11,668 nucleotides of DNA. Source: Sedimentisphaerales bacterium. GTDB taxonomy: Bacteria > Planctomycetota > Phycisphaerae > Sedimentisphaerales > Anaerobacaceae. Below are positions 7,329 through 11,668 of this stretch, in pieces. The DNA lies in assembly GCA_016933985.1 (NCBI GenBank), contig JAFGTU010000160.1:1-11668 (forward strand), given 5' to 3'. The notes under the pieces were generated by a model. That model saw nothing but the letters and a program-made list of their open reading frames with translations. It did no database searches and was not told the origin of the DNA. The translations under genes and the position numbers were made by a program. How positions within the stretch are numbered: the first letter of the stretch is position 1; every line of letters begins with the position of its first letter.

Positions 7329-7380
7329 GCGCGAAACTTGCCGATAAACAGATCGGGCGCCCGACAAGGTTGTGACGACT

Positions 7381-7404
7381 CTGCCGTAGATTCGAGGACG
7401 GCAG
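7381..7404 (-). terminator. hairpin directly after the PEP-CTERM-like gene
   Basis: CTGCCGT and ACGGCAG form a perfect 7-bp stem with a 10-base loop, just after the stop codon on the minus strand. No T-run follows, so it may be a Rho-dependent or mRNA 3'-protecting structure rather than a true intrinsic terminator. Confidence 0.35.
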
Positions 7405-7406
7405 TC

Positions 7407-7955
7407 TCAAGACCGCCGCTGCTTTCTCCGCAAAATCTCCGCGGCCAGGCCAAACAGGAGAATCGTCGATGGTTCCGCTGGAGGAGGTGGGGGAGGTGGG
7501 GGAGGTGGAGGAGGCGGCGGAGGCGGGGGAGGAATCGGCGGTATCGTTGGCTCTGCCGCGCGGAAGCCGGCCCCCGCACTTTGTGGCGTTGCCCCAACCT
7601 GCGGACCATTTGATTCAGGTTCAGCTTCGGGAAGCTTCGCGTACACAGCGATGATAATCATCGGGCCGTCAAGATGTGCCGTGGTGTTCACTGAAAGCGG
7701 ATCGACGACATCTCCCAGCCAATAGACAAAGTAGTAGCCTGGCCTGGGAATCGCAAGCAGCCTGATGTAAGTCCCCAGCGGATAGTAGCGAACGCCCGTA
7801 CCGCCGGCCACTTCGCCGCCGTTCGGAGGACTCTGCTCAATAAGAACTGCCACCTCCTCGGCCAGGCAGCGAGCCGCCCCAAAGAACGCGCAGAGTACAA
7901 GCACCAAGCGTGAAGCTAATACCCACCATCCGGAACATGCGTTCTGCCTCTTCAT
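7407..7955 (-). CDS. secreted InlB-type repeat protein with polyproline linker and PEP-CTERM-like sorting tail
   Basis: A 182-residue exported protein in four parts. A signal peptide covers residues 1-32 (hydrophobic RLVLVLCAFFGAA, probable cleavage after Leu-Ala). Residues about 35-107 match the divergent InlB B-repeat pattern: SPPNGGEV, then YYPLGTYIRLLAIPRPGYYF, YWLGDV and a closing IIIAVYA strand. A linker follows with 18 consecutive prolines (142-159). The C-terminus is AEPSTILLFGLAAEILRRKQ plus a short basic end: an EPST motif, a hydrophobic helix and a basic tail, the layout of PEP-CTERM signals recognised by exosortase (usual motif PEP; here AEP). It should be anchored briefly in the inner membrane and then processed to the surface. 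ATG 7953-7955 is chosen because AAAGGG lies five bases upstream. Its promoter is at 8024-8053. No exosortase is in the window. Confidence 0.85.
   Translation of the reverse strand: MKRQNACSGWWVLASRLVLVLCAFFGAARCLAEEVAVLIEQSPPNGGEVAGGTGVRYYPLGTYIRLLAIPRPGYYFVYWLGDVVDPLSVNTTAHLDGPMIIIAVYAKLPEAEPESNGPQVGATPQSAGAGFRAAEPTIPPIPPPPPPPPPPPPPPPPPPAEPSTILLFGLAAEILRRKQRRS
7479..7532. repeat. polyproline-coding G-rich/C-rich tract
   Basis: Eighteen consecutive proline codons on the minus strand, using CCT, CCC, CCG and CCA mixed. The plus (template) strand is almost pure G with short interruptions and has three runs of five G (7489-7493, 7498-7502 and 7525-7529), so it may form a quadruplex. The mixed codons argue against simple slippage of one triplet. 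Confidence 0.85.
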
Positions 7956-8023
7956 CAAATCCCTTTGACGCAGCAGGAATACTCGCTGACTAATCAGCTA
8001 TTGTCATCATCCATAACAAACGC

Positions 8024-8053
8024 ATTATAGGACTGGCGAATTAGACAGGTCAA
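8024..8053 (-). promoter_or_regulatory. promoter of the PEP-CTERM-like gene
   Basis: TTGACC (8048-8053), an 18-base spacer and a perfect TATAAT (8024-8029) on the minus strand. The leader is about 60 bases and can form a small GCTGA/TCAGC hairpin (7984-7997). Confidence 0.65.
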
Positions 8054-8323
8054 TAAAGAATTCCAAAAAAATATTCAAGCATCTCCTGGAAGTCCGCCCG
8101 CAACTCAAGTACCTCTGGACGGCGCGCCAATCCTCTATCATTAAGACCTTCTTCTCGCCCGCGCAAGAACCCGCGGCTCCGCATCATTCAGAAACCCTAA
8201 GACAGAATTGGCCCCTGAAAACCGCTGTTCTTTGGCGTGTACCTGCCCGATGGCCAATACAGGCTTCTCCCATTTAACACCAGCAGGTGTTCCGTCTTTG
8301 CCTATCTTAAATGCGAAGCGAAC

Positions 8324-8359
8324 AAAAAAGCCAGATTCTAATAAAACAGAATCTGGCTT
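8324..8359 (-). terminator. strong intrinsic terminator on the minus strand
   Basis: A perfect 12-bp stem (AAGCCAGATTCT at 8328-8339 with its complement at 8348-8359) and an 8-base loop, followed on the minus strand by six T residues (8324-8329). The plus-strand side has no T-run. No minus-strand protein gene lies upstream before the transposase remnant beyond panB, so it appears to end a noncoding transcript. Confidence 0.75.
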
Positions 8360-8433
8360 CGGAGGAGGGTGATGAAAAGCTAATGATTACGCCATGAACT
8401 TAATTCGACTCCATTCTTTTCAGTTCAACAACA
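8324..8433 (-). ncRNA. candidate small RNA with anti-Shine-Dalgarno-like linker
   Basis: Predicted from a promoter-like pair at 8440-8468 and the intrinsic terminator at 8324-8359, giving about 110 bases. The 5' part can form a 6-bp stem (TGAACT/AGTTCA, 8395-8400 with 8422-8427). A single-stranded C/U-rich linker containing CACCCTCCTCC (8362-8372) comes next, then the terminator. CCTCC is the complement of the Shine-Dalgarno core, a feature of some trans-acting small RNAs that block translation starts. The only ATG frames inside are two to four codons. No known RNA family is recognised. Confidence 0.4.
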
Positions 8434-8439
8434 ATCTCT

Positions 8440-8468
8440 ACTATATATCTAATCGAATAGACAGTAAA
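8440..8468 (-). promoter_or_regulatory. possible promoter of the candidate small RNA
   Basis: TTTACT (8463-8468), a 17-base spacer and TATAGT (8440-8445) on the minus strand: four and five of six consensus matches. The surrounding sequence is AT-rich, which raises the chance of a false match. Confidence 0.4.
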
Positions 8469-8625
8469 GATTACTTTAGCGAAAAACTGCAGATTGTTAA
8501 AATTTACAGTCTCTTCTCAAATAATCAAGTGTTAAGTTGTAAAAATGTTAAATTTTTTGAATTTTTTTTAAGGGGGCTTCATAGATTGCTGCGTATGCGG
8601 CATACAACGCCCTAATAGTTTACGC

Positions 8626-8654
8626 TTGAAAAACAAACCATGTTCTCGTATTTT
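8626..8654 (+). promoter_or_regulatory. probable panB promoter
   Basis: TTGAAA (8626-8631), a 17-base spacer and TATTTT (8649-8654). The predicted start is about 45 bases before the panB ATG. The -10 overlaps the left arm of a 9-bp inverted repeat. Confidence 0.5.
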
Positions 8655-8685
8655 AACTGCCAGGCTGTTATTTTCTTACGAGAAC
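8642..8685. promoter_or_regulatory. nested inverted repeat over the panB promoter, operator-like
   Basis: GTTCTCGTA (8642-8650) and TACGAGAAC (8677-8685) are perfect 9-bp inverted copies 35 bases apart. Inside, nearly concentric, is a 17-base near-palindrome TAACTGCCAGGCTGTTA (8654-8670) with mismatches only at the centre and at one symmetric pair. The left arm overlaps the -10, so only the right arm would be transcribed; a DNA operator fits better than an RNA switch. Confidence 0.4.
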
Positions 8686-8705
8686 GCATCACGGAATGAA
8701 TGATT

Positions 8706-9560
8706 ATGGACACAAGAATTACGACAGCAGACCTGATTGCGGCTAAACATCAAGGCCAAAGAATTGCAGCGGTGAGTTGCTACGATTACACCACAGCGAG
8801 GCTCCTCTCTCAGACACAAGTGCAGATGATACTGGTGGGCGACTCAGCCGCTCAGGTTGTGCTTGGGTTCGACTCGACGCTCCCTGCCAAAATGGACTTC
8901 ATGGTTGAGATAACCGCTGCGGTCAGGCGAGGTGCGCCAAATGTGGTCCTTGTGGCTGATATGCCTTTCCTATCTTACCAAATCACTGTGGCCGATGCCG
9001 TCAGGAACGCCGGGCGTTTTGTTGTCGAGGCCGGCGCTCAAATGGTCAAGATCGAGGCAACCGGGGCTCATCTCGACGTAATCAAGGCGGTAAGCAACGC
9101 CGGCATCGCTGTTATGGCCCATATCGGCATCAGGCCGCAGAGCATCACGAGGACCGGAAGATTCAAGGCGGAAGCGACCACCGCGGAAATGGCCGCGGAG
9201 CTTATCAGCCTTGCCGATCAGATGATTGACAACGGGGCGGATATGCTCCTGATAGAAGGGGCAGCCGCCGAAGTTACCCAGATTATCACAGGGCGAGCGC
9301 GAGTCCCTGTTATTGGCTGCGGGGCCGGCCCGGCCTGCGACGGACAAATACTGATCGCACCCGACATTCTCGGATTAACGCAAGGACCGCTGCCTAAATT
9401 CGCAAAAAGCTACGGCGCCCTGGCACAGGCAAACATCGAGGCATTCAGCGCCTATTGCAGAGAAGTGCAGGACAGCCAATACCCCGACAAAGACCACAGC
9501 TACCACATGAAACCCGGCGAATTGGACAGACTGCAAGAATTGCTCAAGAACGCACCTTAG
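8706..9560 (+). CDS. panB: 3-methyl-2-oxobutanoate hydroxymethyltransferase
   Basis: The 284-residue PanB, first committed enzyme of pantothenate (coenzyme A) synthesis: it transfers a hydroxymethyl group from 5,10-methylenetetrahydrofolate to alpha-ketoisovalerate, giving ketopantoate, in the cytoplasm. A (beta/alpha)8 barrel that binds Mg2+. Residues equivalent to those known in the E. coli enzyme are present: Asp46-Ser47 in LVGDS, Asp85 in VADMPF, Lys115 and Glu117 in VKIEATG, Glu184 in LLIEG. Other signatures are CYDYTTARL (25-33), PVIGCGAGPACDGQ (201-214) and a C-terminal DHSYH. It is divergent where PanB usually reads GDSLGM (here GDSAAQ) and in the loop after AHIGIRPQS, which lacks the common GG. 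The usual N-terminus supports ATG 8706 rather than ATG 8700. No panC or panD is adjacent. Confidence 0.92.
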   Translation: MDTRITTADLIAAKHQGQRIAAVSCYDYTTARLLSQTQVQMILVGDSAAQVVLGFDSTLPAKMDFMVEITAAVRRGAPNVVLVADMPFLSYQITVADAVRNAGRFVVEAGAQMVKIEATGAHLDVIKAVSNAGIAVMAHIGIRPQSITRTGRFKAEATTAEMAAELISLADQMIDNGADMLLIEGAAAEVTQIITGRARVPVIGCGAGPACDGQILIAPDILGLTQGPLPKFAKSYGALAQANIEAFSAYCREVQDSQYPDKDHSYHMKPGELDRLQELLKNAP

Positions 9561-9593
9561 CCTGCAATCACCGCGGCTGATTAGGAATGCGGG

Positions 9594-9899
9594 CTAAAAC
9601 TCTTGCAGGAAGCCCTTTCTGGTCAGCCGAGCCTCAGCCTGAAACAGGGTAGCCGGGTCGGGTATTGCCGCCAGACCCAGCGCTTGGCGCAACTCCGGCG
9701 TATCCGCAAGTTTATCTATGGCGCCCTGAGTATCCGTCCCGAGAAAGCGGCGCAATACCTGAATCGCATATAACTGATGCTCTGTGAAATCCTTGCTCAG
9801 AAACGGGTGCGCAAATTTAGGCATTGATTCCCTTGCCTCGGCAAGTGCATTCTCGGCCGCCGCTAAGAGTGATTGGTTTGTTCGTATCTCAGTTGCCAT
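9594..9899 (-). pseudogene. N-terminal remnant of a DDE transposase
   Basis: A 101-residue frame resembling the N-terminal, pre-catalytic part of IS4/IS5-like transposases: FAHPFLSKDFTEHQLYAIQV, then LRRFLGTDTQGAIDKLAD, PELRQALGL, and IPDPATLFQAEARLTRKGFL. In full-length relatives this segment (typically HQL..L..L..FL..DYRG) is followed by the DDE catalytic domain. Here the frame stops right after the first domain and the space is taken by panB on the other strand, so no catalytic residues exist. There are no recognisable terminal inverted repeats. It is most likely a decayed insertion sequence fragment; a domesticated DNA-binding domain cannot be excluded because the frame is open with an intact start. 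Ribosome site is weak. Confidence 0.7.
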
Positions 9900-9910
9900 A
9901 GATCATAATT

Positions 9911-9962
9911 CGGCCAAACGTGGCCGTAACTGTAGTATTATCGATGCGATATACGCAACGAT
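9911..9962 (-). terminator. two hairpins downstream of the uracil-DNA glycosylase gene
   Basis: ATCGATGCG/CGCAACGAT (9940-9962) form a 9-bp stem with one mismatch and a 5-base loop; CGGCCA/TGGCCG (9911-9926) form a perfect 6-bp stem with a 4-base loop. On the minus strand they are followed by AATACT and AATTAT, not clear T-runs, so termination is plausible but unproven. Confidence 0.35.
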
Positions 9963-10009
9963 GCAGCTAACCCTGGATTGGATGAGCGATTTCTGCCCGG
10001 AAAACACCG

Positions 10010-10744
10010 CTAATTCTGCCGCTCTGGAATAGGCAGGCCGAGCTCCGTGAGGACCTTCTGCATATCCTCCCAGACCCTCCTGCGATTCTCCGGCGAGTAG
10101 CTGCGGAGGAGAAACGCCGGATGGTACGTGGCCATCAGCTTCACGGGCACTTGTCCCAGGCCGGCAAAATACTCGTGGAAGTGCCCACGCAACTGACCTA
10201 TTGACTTGGTGGTGTCGAGCAGCGTCCTGGCGGCGTGGGCGCCGAGAGCTACGATTATTTCCGGCTGGATTAGCTCTATCTGCTTTTGGATGTAAGGCAG
10301 GCAGGCCACTATCTCGTCGGCGCGAGGATCGCGATTCTCCGGCGGACGGCACTTCAAGATGTTGCCTATATAGACATCGCCGCGCTTAAGCCCGCAGGCG
10401 GCGATAATCTTATCCAGCAACTGGCCCGCCCTTCCGACGAAGGGCCTGCCCACGGCGTCCTCATCGCCGCCCGGGGCCTCTCCGACGAACATTATCCGAG
10501 CGCCGGCATTGCCTTCGCCGGGAACGGCGTTGGTCCGGGATGAGCCGAGGCCGCACTTGCGGCACTGCCCAATCTCCTCGGCCAGTTTCTCAAGTTCTCC
10601 AGCCCTCTGAGCGGCGGCCATATCGTCCTCCTGTTCCTGGAACTCGCCCGCATCCACTTGCCCCCTTAGTGAGAAGCCGGCGAAGAACTCCTCTGCTTCA
10701 AGGTGCTGGCGGATTACACTGCTTATCTTTGCCCTGTCTTCCAT
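10010..10744 (-). CDS. family 4 (iron-sulfur) uracil-DNA glycosylase
   Basis: A 244-residue DNA repair enzyme that removes uracil from DNA at the first step of base excision repair. Four cysteines suited to a [4Fe-4S] cluster are in family positions: Cys61 and Cys64 (QCRKCGL), Cys132 (ILKCRPPENRDP) and Cys148 (IVACLPY). Motif A is GEAPGGDED (88-96), followed by GRPFVGRAGQLLD; motif B is HPAFLLR (208-214). An N-terminal extension of about 55 residues precedes the core and is charged and helical; family 4 proteins vary here. The ATG 10742-10744 lies eight bases after a TATAAT, so the message may be leaderless; no Shine-Dalgarno is present. It appears to be a single-gene unit. Confidence 0.92.
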   Translation of the reverse strand: MEDRAKISSVIRQHLEAEEFFAGFSLRGQVDAGEFQEQEDDMAAAQRAGELEKLAEEIGQCRKCGLGSSRTNAVPGEGNAGARIMFVGEAPGGDEDAVGRPFVGRAGQLLDKIIAACGLKRGDVYIGNILKCRPPENRDPRADEIVACLPYIQKQIELIQPEIIVALGAHAARTLLDTTKSIGQLRGHFHEYFAGLGQVPVKLMATYHPAFLLRSYSPENRRRVWEDMQKVLTELGLPIPERQN

Positions 10745-10752
10745 AGAGGCGG

Positions 10753-10781
10753 ATTATAGCGGCCCCTCGCCGCCTGGGCAA
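10753..10781 (-). promoter_or_regulatory. promoter of the uracil-DNA glycosylase gene
   Basis: TTGCCC (10776-10781), a 17-base spacer and a perfect TATAAT (10753-10758) on the minus strand. Eight bases separate the -10 from the ATG, placing the predicted transcript start at or next to the start codon. Confidence 0.65.
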
Positions 10782-10816
10782 CTCAAAACACGCCGGGTAG
10801 TGGGTCAATTTGAAGT

Positions 10817-10830
10817 GTAAAAAATTTTAC
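10817..10830. promoter_or_regulatory. AT-rich inverted repeat upstream of the small basic protein
   Basis: GTAAAA and TTTTAC separated by two bases form a 14-bp near-palindrome, 39 bases before the small gene's ATG. A TTGAAG (10810-10815) precedes it, but the hexamer 17 bases further on (TGTTAG) is a poor -10. It could be an operator or chance in AT-rich DNA. Confidence 0.25.
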
Positions 10831-10868
10831 CTTGTTAGAAGCTTATCCGCCAAGTAAGATGCTGGTGT

Positions 10869-11117
10869 ATGCGTAAGCAGTCAAGCAAAAAAGGTAAGAT
10901 GGATTTAAATAAATTGGCGGCAGATATTGTCAGCCAAGCAACTAATGAATCAGTGGATGAAACCATTCCTGACGATATAAAAAACCCTGCTGCCGTAGCT
11001 CTTGGCCGTCTCGGTGGGCTTAAGGGTGGAAAAGCGCGCGCCGAATCGTTAAGTAAAAAACGTAGGACAGAAATTGCCAAGAAAGCCGCGAGAAAACGAT
11101 GGGGATATACCGATTGA
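10869..11117 (+). CDS. small basic protein with a Gly/Lys-rich GRLGGLKGGKARA motif, unknown function
   Basis: An 82-residue, strongly basic, cytoplasmic protein. The N-terminal part is polar (DLNKLAADIVSQAT at 12-25), followed by an acidic linker and the most distinctive stretch, KNPAAVALGRLGGLKGGKAR (38-57), then a Lys/Arg-rich helix ending KKAARKRWG. Many bacterial genomes encode short proteins with this AALGR.GGLKGGKARA pattern without a defined function; the composition suggests nucleic-acid binding. Two starts are possible: ATG 10869, or ATG 10899 with AAGG four bases upstream; the longer is kept. It converges on the next gene with only five bases between the stops. Local GC is lower than in the rest of the window, consistent with transfer. 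Confidence 0.7.
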   Translation: MRKQSSKKGKMDLNKLAADIVSQATNESVDETIPDDIKNPAAVALGRLGGLKGGKARAESLSKKRRTEIAKKAARKRWGYTD

Positions 11118-11122
11118 TAGTC

Positions 11123-11668
11123 CTATTCAGGATTATATTCCGTCGGCATATTCAATTCTTCCAAGTCTTCCGTAAAATCAAAACTTATCATTAGTTGAAC
11201 ATCATGATGATTATTCTGATTATAACTGTCCAAATCGGTTTTTAATTGTTTACAATCACCAGAGATATATCCTCTTCTTTGTTGCAAGGACAATTTCATG
11301 TGGTCAGGTGGAGCAGTTTCAATATCCGCCCATAATACCAATTGTTTTTGCTCGCCTTCGATGTCAATAGTTTGTCTGACTGCATGTTTTTTACGAACTG
11401 TACGTCCCTGCGGGTCAGTATAAGTTTCATGTTGTGCGGCTCTGGCCAGTTCATGAGCGCATTGTTTAACAGCATCTCTGTGGGAAGCTTGCCATTTACC
11501 CTCCCTTACAGCCCAAGCTGCGACCTCCCTCATGTTAATCTTTATTGCTTTAGTGGCCTTTTGATAGTCATTAATGATGTCTTGTAATACTCCCGGTTTT
11601 TTGGACCAGTGGATAAGGTAGTTTTCCTGTGGTATGGTGGCGTCGAACAGGAGGCTATTATGGTCCAA
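11123..11668 (-). CDS. uncharacterised protein, partner of the small basic protein (reaches right edge)
   Basis: At least 181 residues, open to the right edge; a TTG at the very edge could be the start, but an ATG just outside is more likely, and only a few residues should be missing. No transmembrane segment or signal peptide is seen. Distinctive segments are IHWSKKPGVLQDIINDY, REVAAWAVREGKWQ, a central helical region ending in ETYTDPQGRTVRKKHAVRQT, a strand region around QLVLWADIETAPPDHM, and LQQRRGYISGDCKQLKTDLD followed by an acidic end, ISFDFTEDLEELNMP. I recognise no catalytic motif. From memory, proteins with this RR..I.GDC.QLK.D.D.YN pattern occur in many bacteria as hypotheticals. 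It lies five bases from the convergent small basic gene and shares its lower GC. Confidence 0.7.
   Translation of the reverse strand: MDHNSLLFDATIPQENYLIHWSKKPGVLQDIINDYQKATKAIKINMREVAAWAVREGKWQASHRDAVKQCAHELARAAQHETYTDPQGRTVRKKHAVRQTIDIEGEQKQLVLWADIETAPPDHMKLSLQQRRGYISGDCKQLKTDLDSYNQNNHHDVQLMISFDFTEDLEELNMPTEYNPE

Larger units (their letters stand above)
7956..8705. other. 750-base region without a convincing protein gene
   Basis: From left to right: the leader and promoter of the PEP-CTERM-like gene (to 8053), a stretch of ordinary GC content with no supported gene (8054-8320), an intrinsic terminator and candidate small RNA on the minus strand (8324-8468), an AT-rich tract with phased A/T runs (8380-8600), and the panB promoter with a nested inverted repeat (8626-8685). 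Confidence 0.6.

Noticed and set aside
7340..7347. GCCGATAA, an exact match to the sigma-28 (FliA) -10 element, on the plus strand
   Set aside because: No TAAA-type -35 at the proper spacing and no plus-strand gene downstream; most likely chance.
8362..8375. GGAGGAGGGTGATG on the plus strand, an apparently ideal ribosome site with ATG
   Set aside because: The frame it opens is only three codons (Met-Lys-Ser) before a stop, and no plus-strand promoter is evident; the complementary strand reading as a small RNA linker fits better.
8141..8386. Minus-strand frame of about 81 codons across the terminator
   Set aside because: It has no ATG or GTG in frame and runs through a perfect intrinsic terminator; at most it is gene debris.
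8383..8393. ATGATTACGCC, identical to part of the lacZ-alpha region of cloning vectors
   Set aside because: The match is only 11 bases and the flanks do not match vector sequence, so contamination is not supported.
2571..8571. CRISPR arrays, tRNA or rRNA genes
   Set aside because: No regularly spaced direct repeats of 23-50 bases and no cloverleaf or rRNA-like sequence were seen here or elsewhere in the window.
8394..8615. 73-codon plus-strand open frame in the AT-rich tract
   Set aside because: No properly spaced ribosome site, no recognisable homology, Phe/Asn-rich composition typical of translated AT-rich noncoding DNA, and it overlaps the candidate small RNA promoter.

Overview
This window most likely comes from a Planctomycetota genome, probably of the Phycisphaerae type. 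The evidence is indirect: a secreted protein with a C-terminal PEP-CTERM-like sorting tail, an ECF sigma factor with an Ala/Gly-rich N-terminus, large lineage-style membrane and secreted proteins without close functional names, moderate-to-high GC in most genes, and a mix of Shine-Dalgarno-led and apparently leaderless genes. The assignment is an inference; no rRNA or other phylogenetic marker is present.

Layout, left to right. Positions 1-1331 (minus) hold a secreted protein of unknown function whose 3' end overlaps the start of an ECF sigma factor that runs off the left edge. Positions 1578-1970 (minus) hold a stand-alone Hpt phosphotransfer protein, preceded by a 323-base gap with a cluster of GCCGA repeats. 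At 2294-5238 a metallo-beta-lactamase-fold hydrolase (minus) and an MsbA-type ABC exporter (plus) diverge from two promoters with similar elements; the exporter carries a PDZ-like domain between TM1 and TM2. A GH130 glycoside phosphorylase/hydrolase follows nine bases later (5248-6207). Convergent to it is a six-TM membrane protein with a PH-like C-terminus (6243-7199, minus), then a PEP-CTERM-like protein with an InlB-type domain and 18 consecutive prolines (7407-7955, minus).

Positions 7956-8705 contain no convincing protein gene. They hold the PEP-CTERM gene promoter, a perfect minus-strand intrinsic terminator with a promoter-like sequence about 80 bases upstream of it (together a candidate small RNA with an anti-Shine-Dalgarno-like linker), an AT-rich tract with phased A/T runs, and a nested inverted repeat over the panB promoter. 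panB (8706-9560) is intact. It is followed by an N-terminal transposase remnant (9594-9899, minus), a family 4 uracil-DNA glycosylase (10010-10744, minus), and an AT-richer right end with a small basic protein (10869-11117, plus) facing a larger unrecognised protein (11123 to the right edge, minus).

Most genes are single transcription units; the clearest operon is exporter-GH130. The best candidates for undescribed biology are the small RNA candidate, the PDZ-bearing exporter with its GH130 partner, and the convergent pair at the right edge.
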